From: UBA7328 sp002471345
GTDB lineage: Bacteria; Bacteroidota; Bacteroidia; Chitinophagales; Saprospiraceae
Direction: 5' to 3'
DNA length: 10,025 nt
Assembly: GCA_964011275.1 (NCBI GenBank)
Contig: CAXGOB010000123.1
Coordinates: 1-10,025 of the forward strand
Of this stretch, positions 1 through 6,651 are shown piece by piece. Made by a program: the position numbers and the translations under genes. The notes beneath the pieces are model-generated. The model saw nothing but the letters and a program-made list of their open reading frames with translations, did no database searches and was not told the DNA's origin. The number at the start of each line of letters is the position of its first letter. Position 1 is the stretch's first letter.

Positions 1-1245
1 CTATTCTCACCATCAGATGTGCCTGGACTGTATGAAGCTTTCTTTGCAGACCAAGATAAGTTCCGTGAACTATATGAACGTGCTGAACGTAATACACGGC
101 TTCGTAAAAAGACGATGAAGGCATCTGAACTGTTCTCTATGTTTATGGAGGAGAGAAAGAACACTGGAAGGATCTATTTGCAGAATGTTGATAACGCTAA
201 TGACCACGGTTCATTTTTGCCAGATGTCGCACCGATTCGTCAATCAAATCTTTGCGCTGAAATTGATTTGCCAACTAAACCGCTGAACGATGTAAATGAT
301 CCTGAAGGTGAAATCAGTCTTTGTACATTGAGTGCTATTAACTGGGGTAACATAAGGCAACCAAGCGACTTTAAACGAATTTGTAAGTTGGCAGTACGAG
401 GTTTGGATGCTCTATTGAGCTATCAGAATTATCCTATTTTGGCTGCTCAACTCTCTACTGAAAAGCGGCGGCCTATTGGAATTGGAATTATTAACTTTGC
501 ATATTGGTTGGCAAAACACGACCTCACATATCAAGATATTACGCCAGAAGGGTTGGAATTAATTGATGAATATGCAGAGGCATGGTCCTACTATCTTATT
601 AAAGCCTCTGCTGACCTAGCAGTAGAACAGGGACCTATTCCTGGGCTGATGGAGACCAAATACGGACACGGCATTACTCCTAACCAGACATATAAGAAAG
701 ACGTAGATGAGTTGGTTAAGCACAAAGAGCGTATGGATTGGAAGGGACTTCGTAAACAGCTCAAACATACTGGTATTCGTAACTCTACACTCATGGCTCT
801 AATGCCATCCGAAACATCAGCTCAAATTGCAAATGCGACTAACGGTATTGAGCCACCTCGGTCACTCATTTCAGTTAAACAATCAAAGCATGGAGTATTG
901 AAACAGGTCGTTCCTGAATTTAAGCGACTAAAAAATAAATATGATCTACTGTGGGACCAAAAGTCTCCAGAAGGTTACTTGAAAATTATGGCGATTCTAC
1001 AAAAGTACATTGACCAAGGTATCAGTATCAATACTAGTTACAATCCAGTATATTCAGAAGATGAAAAGATTCCTATGAGTACAATGTTGCAGCACCTATT
1101 GATGTTCTACAAATATGGTGGGAAGCAGTTATATTATTTTAATACTTACGATGGACAAGGTGAGGTTGATGTTGACAAGTTGGCACAAGAGCCTCTTTCA
1201 CAATCAGATGTAGATGATGAGGATTGCGAATCCTGCACAATATAA
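1..1245 (+). CDS. nrdA: Ribonucleoside-diphosphate reductase class Ia, alpha (large) subunit, 5' end cut off by window
   Basis: Catalytic subunit of class Ia ribonucleotide reductase, which reduces NDPs to dNDPs in the cytoplasm. The frame is open from base 1, so the gene starts upstream. 414 residues are visible against about 760 in E. coli NrdA, and they align with its C-terminal half throughout. Numbering from base 1, the active-site loop QSNLCAEI holds Asn83, Cys85 (thiyl radical) and Glu87. Cys108, in LCTLSA, is one partner of the redox disulfide. The other partner (E. coli Cys225) is outside the window. Tyr378-Tyr379, in KQLYYFNT, are the radical-transfer pair. The tail CESCTI supplies the shuttle cysteines 409 and 412 that pass electrons from glutaredoxin. 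Their spacing is CX2C rather than the CX4C of E. coli. nrdB and a glutaredoxin follow, as in T4-like phages. Identification is secure from residue-level similarity to E. coli NrdA recalled from memory. Confidence 0.97.
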   Translation, partial: LFSPSDVPGLYEAFFADQDKFRELYERAERNTRLRKKTMKASELFSMFMEERKNTGRIYLQNVDNANDHGSFLPDVAPIRQSNLCAEIDLPTKPLNDVNDPEGEISLCTLSAINWGNIRQPSDFKRICKLAVRGLDALLSYQNYPILAAQLSTEKRRPIGIGIINFAYWLAKHDLTYQDITPEGLELIDEYAEAWSYYLIKASADLAVEQGPIPGLMETKYGHGITPNQTYKKDVDELVKHKERMDWKGLRKQLKHTGIRNSTLMALMPSETSAQIANATNGIEPPRSLISVKQSKHGVLKQVVPEFKRLKNKYDLLWDQKSPEGYLKIMAILQKYIDQGISINTSYNPVYSEDEKIPMSTMLQHLLMFYKYGGKQLYYFNTYDGQGEVDVDKLAQEPLSQSDVDDEDCESCTI

Positions 1246-1255
1246 AAAAAATTAG

Positions 1256-1284
1256 TTGACATTACATCGGTATTATGTTATATT
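1256..1284 (+). promoter_or_regulatory. Sigma70-type promoter for nrdB
   Basis: TTGACA (1256-1261) and TATATT (1279-1284) are separated by exactly 17 bases, a near-consensus sigma70 promoter in the nrdA-nrdB gap. Transcription would start near 1291. That lies downstream of the first in-frame ATG of nrdB (1275) and supports ATG 1320 as the real start. The same hexamer pair and spacing recur at 8216-8244. Likely read by unmodified host RNA polymerase, which would allow early expression of nrdB and the glutaredoxin independently of nrdA. Confidence 0.8.
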
Positions 1285-1306
1285 GGTTTAATGTGGCTAC
1301 AATATC

Positions 1307-1314
1307 AAAGAGGG
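1307..1314 (+). promoter_or_regulatory. Ribosome binding site deciding the nrdB start
   Basis: AAAGAGGG lies 5 bases before ATG 1320. No comparable purine run precedes the in-frame ATG at 1275, which sits inside the promoter. Confidence 0.75.
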
Positions 1315-1319
1315 TAAGA

Positions 1320-2447
1320 ATGAGCGTTTTTAACACCGCAAACAAAGCGGATCACACAAAGGTAACAATGTTTTTGGATCCAACTGGTGGTCCAACAATT
1401 CAGCGTTACGACACATTAAAATATAAATCGTTTGATAAGTTGACTGATAGTCAACTCGGGTTTTTCTGGCGACCAGAAGAGGTTGACATTTACCAGGATG
1501 CAAAGGACTTTAAAAGTCTAACTGAACATGAACAACACATCTTTACAAGTAATTTGAAGCGTCAAATTTTACTTGATTCTGTGCAAGGTCGGGCTCCAGT
1601 AGAAGCATTTGCTCCTATTGTAAGTTTACCAGAGATTGAGAATTGGATCCAAACATGGACATTCTCAGAGACAATTCATAGTCGCTCATACACACATATT
1701 ATTCGTAACATTTATTCTAATCCATCTAAAATCTTTGATGAAATGATGGACATTGAAGAAATTGTTGATTGTGCTGGTGACATCTCCAAGTATTATGATG
1801 ACCTGATTACAATGAGTTCATACTACAATCTACTGGGTGTTGGTCGTCATGCAATCAATGGTGATATTGTGGTTGTTGATCTATATGAGTTGAAGAAGCT
1901 ATTGTGGCTTACTTTGATGAGTGTTAATATTCTTGAAGGTGTTCGTTTCTATGTTTCGTTTGCATGTTCTTGGGCATTTGCAGAACTGAAGAAGATGGAA
2001 GGTAATGCTAAGATCATTAAGTTAATTGCACGTGATGAGAACTTGCACCTTGCTTCGACTCAACTAATGCTTCGTACACTACAAAAGGATGATCCAGATT
2101 TTGTAAAAATTGCAAAAGAAACTGAAGCAGAATGCATTCAAATGTTTGTAGATGCTGTAGACCAAGAAAAGGCCTGGGCTGAATATCTATTTAAAGACGG
2201 GTCAATGATTGGTTTAAATACTGAGTTGCTTGGGCAATATATTGAGTTTATTTGTACACGCCGAATGAAGAATGTAAATTTGACCTCTCCTTATGATGTC
2301 AAAACAAATCCACTTCCGTGGACTCAAAAATGGATCTCTGGTGCTGATGTTCAGGTAGCACCTCAGGAAACAGAAATTACAAGTTATGTATCAGGTGGGA
2401 CTAAACAAGACGTATCAACAGACACATTTAAAGGGTTCTCACTATGA
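1320..2447 (+). CDS. nrdB: Ribonucleoside-diphosphate reductase class Ia, beta (radical) subunit
   Basis: Small subunit of class Ia ribonucleotide reductase. It holds a di-iron centre and a tyrosyl radical that is passed to NrdA. The 375-residue product matches the E. coli length (376 with Met) and aligns along its whole length. All expected ligands are visible: Asp86 (LLDSVQGR), Glu117 and His120 with radical Tyr124 (SETIHSRSYTH), Glu206 (NILEGVRFY), and Glu240 with His243 (RDENLHL). This is therefore the tyrosyl-radical type rather than a Mn/Fe or radical-free variant. The C-terminal tail is the usual docking peptide for NrdA, ending in FKGFSL. The frame stays open back to 1275, but that ATG lies within the promoter. 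ATG 1320 has a good Shine-Dalgarno site and gives the family N-terminus. The stop overlaps the glutaredoxin start (ATGA), so the two are probably translationally coupled. Confidence 0.97.
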   Translation: MSVFNTANKADHTKVTMFLDPTGGPTIQRYDTLKYKSFDKLTDSQLGFFWRPEEVDIYQDAKDFKSLTEHEQHIFTSNLKRQILLDSVQGRAPVEAFAPIVSLPEIENWIQTWTFSETIHSRSYTHIIRNIYSNPSKIFDEMMDIEEIVDCAGDISKYYDDLITMSSYYNLLGVGRHAINGDIVVVDLYELKKLLWLTLMSVNILEGVRFYVSFACSWAFAELKKMEGNAKIIKLIARDENLHLASTQLMLRTLQKDDPDFVKIAKETEAECIQMFVDAVDQEKAWAEYLFKDGSMIGLNTELLGQYIEFICTRRMKNVNLTSPYDVKTNPLPWTQKWISGADVQVAPQETEITSYVSGGTKQDVSTDTFKGFSL

Positions 2448-2665
2448 CGGTAGAAATTTGGGGCAAGGACAATTGTCCTTATTGTATAAAAGCAAAGATA
2501 TTATGCGAACAGAAGGAATTGGAATATACATATAAACAACTGGGTATAGATTTTACCCGCGAGGAAATATTAGAAACGTTTCCAGGTGCAAGAACATTTC
2601 CACAGATTAAGGTAGACGAGTCTCCTATTGGTGGTTACGAACAATTATGGCATTTATACTCATAA
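2444..2665 (+). CDS. Glutaredoxin, probable electron donor to ribonucleotide reductase
   Basis: A 73-residue single-domain glutaredoxin, close in size to GrxC or NrdH-type proteins. It has a dithiol active site CPYC (Cys11, Cys14), a cis-proline segment TFPQI (Pro53), and the glutathione/backbone-binding GGYEQL (63-68). The start overlaps the nrdB stop by four bases. This strongly implies co-translation and a role in re-reducing the C-terminal cysteine pair of NrdA, as with the small thiol protein of T4. The basis is motif plus context. Glutaredoxin and NrdH-redoxin cannot be separated with certainty by eye, though CPYC and GGYEQL favour a classical dithiol glutaredoxin. Confidence 0.92.
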   Translation: MTVEIWGKDNCPYCIKAKILCEQKELEYTYKQLGIDFTREEILETFPGARTFPQIKVDESPIGGYEQLWHLYS

Positions 2666-2683
2666 ATCAGTATGCTAAAATAA

Positions 2684-2691
2684 CATAAATA
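2684..2691 (+). promoter_or_regulatory. Possible T4-type late promoter octamer
   Basis: CATAAATA matches the T4 late promoter -10 element TATAAATA at 7 of 8 bases. It is centred about 40 bases before the nuclease ATG, in the only gap between glutaredoxin and nuclease. No -35 element is visible, as expected for late promoters. In AT-rich DNA such octamers arise by chance, so this is tentative. Confidence 0.35.
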
Positions 2692-2729
2692 AGTTTGTAA
2701 GTTCACCCACTAAGAGGAATGTAAATAAA

Positions 2730-3209
2730 ATGAACACAAACGAATATGACATTGTCGTGATTAAGGTCGTCGATGGTGATACAGTAGATGTAGATATTGA
2801 TCTTGGATTCGGTATTTGCTTGAAGGATGAGAGGGTCCGTATTATGGGCATCGATACTCCTGAATCACGAACATCAGATAGAGTAGAAAAGTTATTTGGT
2901 AAAGCATCTAGCAAACGGCTAGGTGAATTGCTTGCAAATGGTGCTAAGCTTATTACTACTGAGGACAAATCTGGTGAGGATATGAAGGGAAAGTTTGGTC
3001 GTATTCTTGGTGACTTTCGTGCCGCGGATGGACGTTTGGTTACTGAAATCATGATTGCGGAAGGGCATTGTGTTCCGTACTTTGGTGGTTCAAAGGATGA
3101 TACACAGGCTGCACACATGATCAATAGGGAAAAGCTATTGGCCGAAGGTGTAGTAGACCGTGCAGAATTTGATAAAATGACAATTGCTGAGGCCAACGAA
3201 AAGAAATAA
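2730..3209 (+). CDS. Staphylococcal-nuclease-like (SNase, thermonuclease family) endonuclease
   Basis: A 159-residue OB-fold nuclease of the SNase family, which cleaves DNA or RNA using Ca2+. The S. aureus catalytic set can be mapped: VVDGDT with Asp17 (Asp21 equivalent), Arg37 (Arg35), Asp42-Thr43 and Glu45 in GIDTPE (Asp40, Thr41, Glu43), and Arg91 in KFGR (Arg87). The enzyme is therefore predicted to be active. There is no signal peptide, unlike secreted SNases, so it should act in the host cytoplasm, perhaps degrading host DNA to feed the adjacent nucleotide-reduction genes or acting in repair. AAGAGGAA lies about 10 bases before the ATG. It may have its own late promoter. The family call is firm; the biological role is inferred. 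Confidence 0.9.
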   Translation: MNTNEYDIVVIKVVDGDTVDVDIDLGFGICLKDERVRIMGIDTPESRTSDRVEKLFGKASSKRLGELLANGAKLITTEDKSGEDMKGKFGRILGDFRAADGRLVTEIMIAEGHCVPYFGGSKDDTQAAHMINREKLLAEGVVDRAEFDKMTIAEANEKK

Positions 3210-3225
3210 TGCAAGGTTTTTTGCT

Positions 3226-4422
3226 ATGATTGAAACTTCATATTTTGAAAAAATAGTTGAAACTTTAAAACTTGATGGCAATTATCGGGTTTTTAATGAT
3301 ATCCTAAGAGAGCGGGGAGACTTTCCTCGCTCTATTTGGTATGGCCCATATGCACCAAAGCAAATTGTAAATTGGTGTTCTAATGATTATCTTGGTATGG
3401 GGCAAAATAAAATAGTCATAGATGCAATGCATACCGCATTGGATCAGACAGGTTCCGGATCTGGTGGTACACGTAATATTGGAGGAACCTCACATTATCA
3501 TGTTACACTTGAACGAGAATTAGCATCCCTACATAAAAAGGAATCTGCCCTTTTATTTACTAGTGCATATGTCGCCAACGAGTGGTCGTTAATTGCACTC
3601 ACAAGAATAATTCCTGATCTTGTTTTTCTGTCTGACAATAAAAATCATGCCTCTCTTATTATGGGCATAAAACACAGTCGAGCACCCAAAATTGTTTGGG
3701 AACATAATAATATGCAAGAGCTTGAGTTAGCACTTCAAACTGCTCAGTTGTCAAACAAGACACCAATAATTGTTTTTGAATCTGTATATTCAATGGATGG
3801 TGATGTGGCACCGATTAAAGATATATGTGATCTTGCTGATAAGTATAATGCAATGACGTATATTGATGAGGTTCATGCGGTCGGGCTCTATGGTCAGTTG
3901 GGAGGTGGATATTTAGAAAAGCTAGGATTAACAGATAGGGTTGATATTATAAATGGGACGATGGGAAAGGCCTTTGGAGTTCAGGGAGGTTATATTTCTT
4001 CTAGCTCTATTGTTATTGATGCAATTCGTTCTGTGGCTTCTGGATTTATCTTCACCACTTCACTCAGCCCAGTCATATGCGCCGGCGCTCTCGCGTCCAT
4101 CAGATATCTTAAGGATCACAACGAATTAAGAGAACAGCACCAGGAACGTGCGGCAAAACTGACATCAATGTTAAAAGATAATAATATTGAGATACACGAA
4201 TCAGCCTGTACTCATATCGTCCCTGTAATGATTAGAGATGCCAAAAAGTGTAAAAAGTTAAGTGATATCTTATTGCAACAATTTGGCATATATATTCAAC
4301 CAATCAACTATCCTACGGTAGATGAAGGGCAGGAAAGGTTGCGCATTGCACCGACACCATTACATGATGACACTATGATGCTAGACTTGGTAAATTCACT
4401 AAAGAAAGTTTTAGATGAATAA
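3226..4422 (+). CDS. hemA: 5-aminolevulinate synthase (ALAS), Shemin/C4 pathway
   Basis: PLP enzyme of the alpha-oxoamine synthase family. It condenses glycine with succinyl-CoA to 5-aminolevulinate, CoA and CO2, the first step of heme and other tetrapyrroles in alphaproteobacteria. The 398 residues align along the whole of Rhodobacter capsulatus ALAS, which is about 10 residues longer at the C-terminus. Visible residues are Arg21 (NYRVF), the ALAS-type GSGGTRNIGGT with Thr82 and Asn84, PLP-stacking His141 (NHAS), Asp214 and His217 (IDEVHAVG), Schiff-base Lys248 (GTMGKAFG), Thr364 and Arg373. The GGTRN segment separates it from KBL and AONS, which carry other residues there. The frame opens at TTG 3184, inside the nuclease gene. 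ATG 3226 gives the family N-terminus and has only a weak AAGG upstream. A GC-rich patch with the palindrome GCGCCGGCGC (4079-4088) stands out from the AT-rich surroundings. Confidence 0.95.
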   Translation: MIETSYFEKIVETLKLDGNYRVFNDILRERGDFPRSIWYGPYAPKQIVNWCSNDYLGMGQNKIVIDAMHTALDQTGSGSGGTRNIGGTSHYHVTLERELASLHKKESALLFTSAYVANEWSLIALTRIIPDLVFLSDNKNHASLIMGIKHSRAPKIVWEHNNMQELELALQTAQLSNKTPIIVFESVYSMDGDVAPIKDICDLADKYNAMTYIDEVHAVGLYGQLGGGYLEKLGLTDRVDIINGTMGKAFGVQGGYISSSSIVIDAIRSVASGFIFTTSLSPVICAGALASIRYLKDHNELREQHQERAAKLTSMLKDNNIEIHESACTHIVPVMIRDAKKCKKLSDILLQQFGIYIQPINYPTVDEGQERLRIAPTPLHDDTMMLDLVNSLKKVLDE

Positions 4423-4525
4423 TAATAAAAACAATAATATGTTAACAGTCAAACTTATGCTATTTTTATGTGTGTTTTTGCATTTTATAGTAATACCAAT
4501 ATGGATGTGGAGTTTAGGATTATGA
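4415..4525 (+). CDS. Candidate 36-residue single-pass membrane peptide
   Basis: A short frame that fits exactly between its neighbours. Its ATG at 4415 lies inside the last codons of the ALA synthase gene (8-base overlap). Its TGA overlaps an in-frame ATG (4522) of the DUF454 frame as ATGA. The product has a polar head, MNNNKNNN, then a hydrophobic stretch of about 25 residues rich in L, F, V, I and W (about 11-35), typical of one membrane helix. A shorter form would start at ATG 4439 (28 residues). The Shine-Dalgarno match is poor (AAAGAAAG upstream of 4415), so translation would depend on coupling to the ALA synthase gene. No family recognised. It could be chance, since AT-rich DNA often encodes hydrophobic frames; the overlap pattern is the main argument for it. 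Confidence 0.4.
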   Translation: MNNNKNNNMLTVKLMLFLCVFLHFIVIPIWMWSLGL

Positions 4526-4561
4526 ATCAACTTGAATCGGCATTCTTTGGCAAACGACTGT

Positions 4562-4567
4562 GGAAGG
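4562..4567 (+). promoter_or_regulatory. Ribosome binding site deciding the DUF454 gene start
   Basis: GGAAGG lies 8 bases before ATG 4576, the start that gives the usual DUF454 N-terminus. Earlier in-frame ATGs at 4468, 4504 and 4522 lack such a site, though 4522 could be used by ATGA coupling and would add 18 residues. Confidence 0.65.
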
Positions 4568-4575
4568 AAAATAAA

Positions 4576-4995
4576 ATGAATAAAATTAAAAAAGCTTTTT
4601 GGTTTACACTTGGGATTTTATTGGTTGGCGTAGCCTACTTGGGTGTTATTCTTCCAGGCTTGCCGTGGAGTACGCCAATCCTTGGGGCCGCATTTTGCTT
4701 TGCAAAATCGAGCAAGAGGTTTCACGATTGGATTATGAATCATAAGACCTTTGGGCCATTTATTACTGAATGGCAGACGTATAAAGTCTACCCACAAAAA
4801 GCTAAATACCTTATGATGGCTGTAATGGCTACATCGCTAGGGTTTATGTACTGGGGTACTGGTAACCTCATGGCAACACTTTATCTCTTTATCTTATTTG
4901 TGTTAATCGTAATATGGGCATGGAGATACCCAGGTTCAAAAGAGGAATCAAAAAGACGTAAAAAGGCGGGTAAAAGACTTGGCTGGCTTAAATAA
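4576..4995 (+). CDS. DUF454 (YbaN-like) inner-membrane protein
   Basis: A 139-residue integral membrane protein of the DUF454/YbaN family. Family hallmarks are LGVILPGLPWSTPI (22-35, usually LPxLPTTPF) and the cytoplasmic-looking segment from CFAKSS through NHKTFGPFI (41-63). Membrane segments fall at about 5-27, 76-93 and 97-117, followed by a strongly basic tail (121-139, many K and R). The biochemical function of the family is unknown. ATG 4576 is preferred because of GGAAGG just upstream; a 157-residue form from ATG 4522 would begin MNQLESAFFGKR and be coupled to the preceding peptide. It follows ALA synthase in the same direction with no promoter between them, so the two are probably co-transcribed. 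A link to tetrapyrrole or iron handling is speculation from position only. Confidence 0.85.
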   Translation: MNKIKKAFWFTLGILLVGVAYLGVILPGLPWSTPILGAAFCFAKSSKRFHDWIMNHKTFGPFITEWQTYKVYPQKAKYLMMAVMATSLGFMYWGTGNLMATLYLFILFVLIVIWAWRYPGSKEESKRRKKAGKRLGWLK

Positions 4996-4998
4996 ATA
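4991..4998 (+). promoter_or_regulatory. Possible T4-type late promoter octamer before the glycan operon
   Basis: AATAAATA matches TATAAATA at 7 of 8 bases and overlaps the stop of the DUF454 gene, about 70 bases before the dehydratase ATG. A start about 6-8 bases downstream would produce a leader containing the inverted repeat at 5010-5032. Tentative because the sequence is AT-rich. Confidence 0.35.
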
Positions 4999-5001
4999 AA
5001 C

Positions 5002-5047
5002 ATAACAACGCTTGGTGGTAATTCTGCCAAGCACTTTACAATGTTAT
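5002..5047 (+). other. Nested inverted repeat in the leader of the glycan operon
   Basis: ATAACA (5002-5007) pairs with TGTTAT (5042-5047), enclosing GCTTGG (5010-5015), which pairs perfectly with CCAAGC (5027-5032), with one more T-G wobble pair inside. There is no T-run after the inner stem, so it does not look like an intrinsic terminator. It ends 5 bases before the GAGGAG ribosome binding site (5052-5057). It could be a leader structure affecting translation or RNA stability, or a binding site. Function unknown. Confidence 0.4.
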
Positions 5048-5062
5048 TGATGAGGAGATATA

Positions 5063-6088
5063 ATGACAAAACGAATTCTTATTACCGGTGGCGGTGGTTT
5101 TATTGCTCACCATCTGATCAATCAAGTACTTATCCGTACCGATTGGGAAATTGTTACATTAGATCGGTTGGACTATAGCGGTAATCTTAATCGCTTACAT
5201 GATCTACTTCAAGACCGAACATCGGCAGAACGCAAACGCGTACGAACAATCTTTCACGATTTAAAAGCTGAAATCAATCCAATGCTCGAAGCTGATATTG
5301 GGCCTGTAGATATTGTGGCTCATCTTGCGGCTGGGTCACATGTCGATAGATCAATTGATAGGCCTATGGAATTTGTAATGGATAATGTTGTTGGTACTGG
5401 CAATCTATTGGAATATGCTCGTAGGCAAGAAAACCTTGAGCGGTTCCTGTACTTCTCCACAGATGAGGTTTTTGGCCCAGCGCCAGAAGGTATAAAATAT
5501 GACGAGTATGATCGTTATAATAGTACAAACCCATATTCTGCTTCAAAGGCCGGCGGTGAAGAATTGGCTGTTGCATATCAAAACACATATAATATGCCAA
5601 TTTACATTACGCATACAATGAATGTATTTGGCCAACGACAGCACCCAGAAAAATTTATTCCTATGACTATTCGGAATGTTCGTGATGGTAATACTGTTAC
5701 GATCCATTCTGATGCTTCAAAAACAATCCCAGGTTCCCGTCATTATATCCATGCTGAGGATGTAGCAGATGCTACACTATTTTTGTTACAGCATAAAGGT
5801 ACCTTGGATATGTCAAATAATACAGGAATTAAATGTCCTAAATTTAATATCTGCGGTGCTACGGAATTGAACAATTTGGAACTTGCACAACTTATTGCAA
5901 AGGCTCAAGGAAAGGAATTAAAATATGAGTTTATGGACTTTCATAGTTCTCGGCCTGGCCATGACCTTCGGTATGCTCTTAGCGGTGACCGTATGGCGGC
6001 TATGGGTTGGCTGCCACAACCAGTTGAACAGCGACTTGAGGAAGTTGTGCGATGGACTTTAGATAATACGAGGTGGTTAGACATATGA
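5063..6088 (+). CDS. Nucleotide-sugar 4,6-dehydratase / epimerase, extended SDR family (RmlB-like)
   Basis: A 341-residue extended short-chain dehydrogenase acting on an NDP-sugar with bound NAD. The N-terminal Rossmann motif is ITGGGGFIAHH (7-17), in which the last glycine of the usual GGxGFIG is alanine. STDEVFG carries Thr133, Asp134 and Glu135, the set expected of 4,6-dehydratases rather than plain epimerases. Tyr158 and Lys162 in NPYSASK are the SDR YxxxK pair. MNVFGQRQHPEKFIPM and RHYIHAEDVADA match later RmlB motifs. Substrate (dTDP-, GDP- or UDP-sugar) cannot be told from sequence alone. GAGGAG lies 5 bases before the ATG. The stop overlaps the next ATG (ATGA), so this is the first gene of a coupled three-gene glycan operon. 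Confidence 0.88.
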   Translation: MTKRILITGGGGFIAHHLINQVLIRTDWEIVTLDRLDYSGNLNRLHDLLQDRTSAERKRVRTIFHDLKAEINPMLEADIGPVDIVAHLAAGSHVDRSIDRPMEFVMDNVVGTGNLLEYARRQENLERFLYFSTDEVFGPAPEGIKYDEYDRYNSTNPYSASKAGGEELAVAYQNTYNMPIYITHTMNVFGQRQHPEKFIPMTIRNVRDGNTVTIHSDASKTIPGSRHYIHAEDVADATLFLLQHKGTLDMSNNTGIKCPKFNICGATELNNLELAQLIAKAQGKELKYEFMDFHSSRPGHDLRYALSGDRMAAMGWLPQPVEQRLEEVVRWTLDNTRWLDI

Positions 6089-6651
6089 GTTGGAATCAAT
6101 TAATTGATAATGCATATAATTTTGCAAGATATCAAAAGAGTGACATTCATGAGCACATTCCGGTTCTGTATGAGCTAGGTTTGGAGTGTGACCATGTAAC
6201 AGAAATGGGTGTGCGGACAGGGAACAGTACCAGAGCATTTCTTAAAACTGATGCTGCATTGAGATCATATGATTTAAAATTGGATAAACGTATGGTTGAA
6301 ATTTTTAATGAGGCTGTAAAAGCAGATAAAGATGTAGAGTATATTGCAGGAGATGTTCTCACGTTGGATATTGAGGAAACTGATCTGTTATTCATTGACA
6401 CCTGGCATTGTTATGCTCAACTTTGTAAAGAATTAGAACTTCATGGCAACATGGCTCGGAAATATTTGGTATTTCATGATACATTTACATATGGCCTACG
6501 AAATGAAAGTGGGCAAGATCCTGAGCCAGGATCCGAGCCATACCAAGGTTTGTTGCCGGCTATCATTCAATTTATTATAAAGAATCCTCACTGGCGATTT
6601 AAAGAGTTTTATATGAACAATAATGGTTTAACGGTATTGGAACGAGTATAA
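6085..6651 (+). CDS. Small SAM-methyltransferase-fold protein (Methyltransf_24 / cephalosporin-hydroxylase-like)
   Basis: A 188-residue Rossmann-like protein. VTEMGVRTGNST (38-49) is a class I methyltransferase motif I, with Glu40 and the ExGxxxGxS pattern. VEYIAGDVL (84-92) fits the strand near the adenine-binding acid. DLLFIDTWHCYAQLCKELEL (100-119) and VFHDTFTYG (129-137) match the IDxxHxYxxVxxDLxxW and VFHDT signatures of the family that includes cephalosporin hydroxylase-like and glycan-associated O-methyltransferases. His131-Asp132 may bind metal. It may methylate or otherwise modify the sugar or glycan made by its neighbours; reaction not provable here. The start overlaps the upstream stop by four bases and the stop shares one base with the next ATG. 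The GTG at 6073 opens the frame but is less likely. Confidence 0.75.
   Translation: MSWNQLIDNAYNFARYQKSDIHEHIPVLYELGLECDHVTEMGVRTGNSTRAFLKTDAALRSYDLKLDKRMVEIFNEAVKADKDVEYIAGDVLTLDIEETDLLFIDTWHCYAQLCKELELHGNMARKYLVFHDTFTYGLRNESGQDPEPGSEPYQGLLPAIIQFIIKNPHWRFKEFYMNNNGLTVLERV

Noticed and set aside
1483..1488. TTGACA inside nrdB
   Set aside because: No -10-like hexamer at 16-18 bases downstream; it arises from Val-Asp-Ile codons.
2655..2674. ATACT...AGTAT inverted repeat at the end of the glutaredoxin gene
   Set aside because: Five AT-rich pairs without a following T-run; expected by chance at this base composition.
2675..3214. Long (179-codon) open frame on the - strand opposite the nuclease gene
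   Set aside because: Antisense shadow of a well-supported nuclease gene; low-complexity Ser/Leu/Phe-rich translation with no recognisable motif.
3211..3224. GCAAGGTTTTTTGC, which could be read as a short hairpin or terminator before the ALAS start
   Set aside because: Only a 4-base stem, and the T-run lies in the loop rather than after the stem; too weak to be a terminator.
6520..6545. Imperfect direct repeat GATCCTGAGCC / GATCCGAGCC in the methyltransferase-like gene
   Set aside because: Single short pair encoding a Pro/Glu loop; no sign of a mobile element or array.
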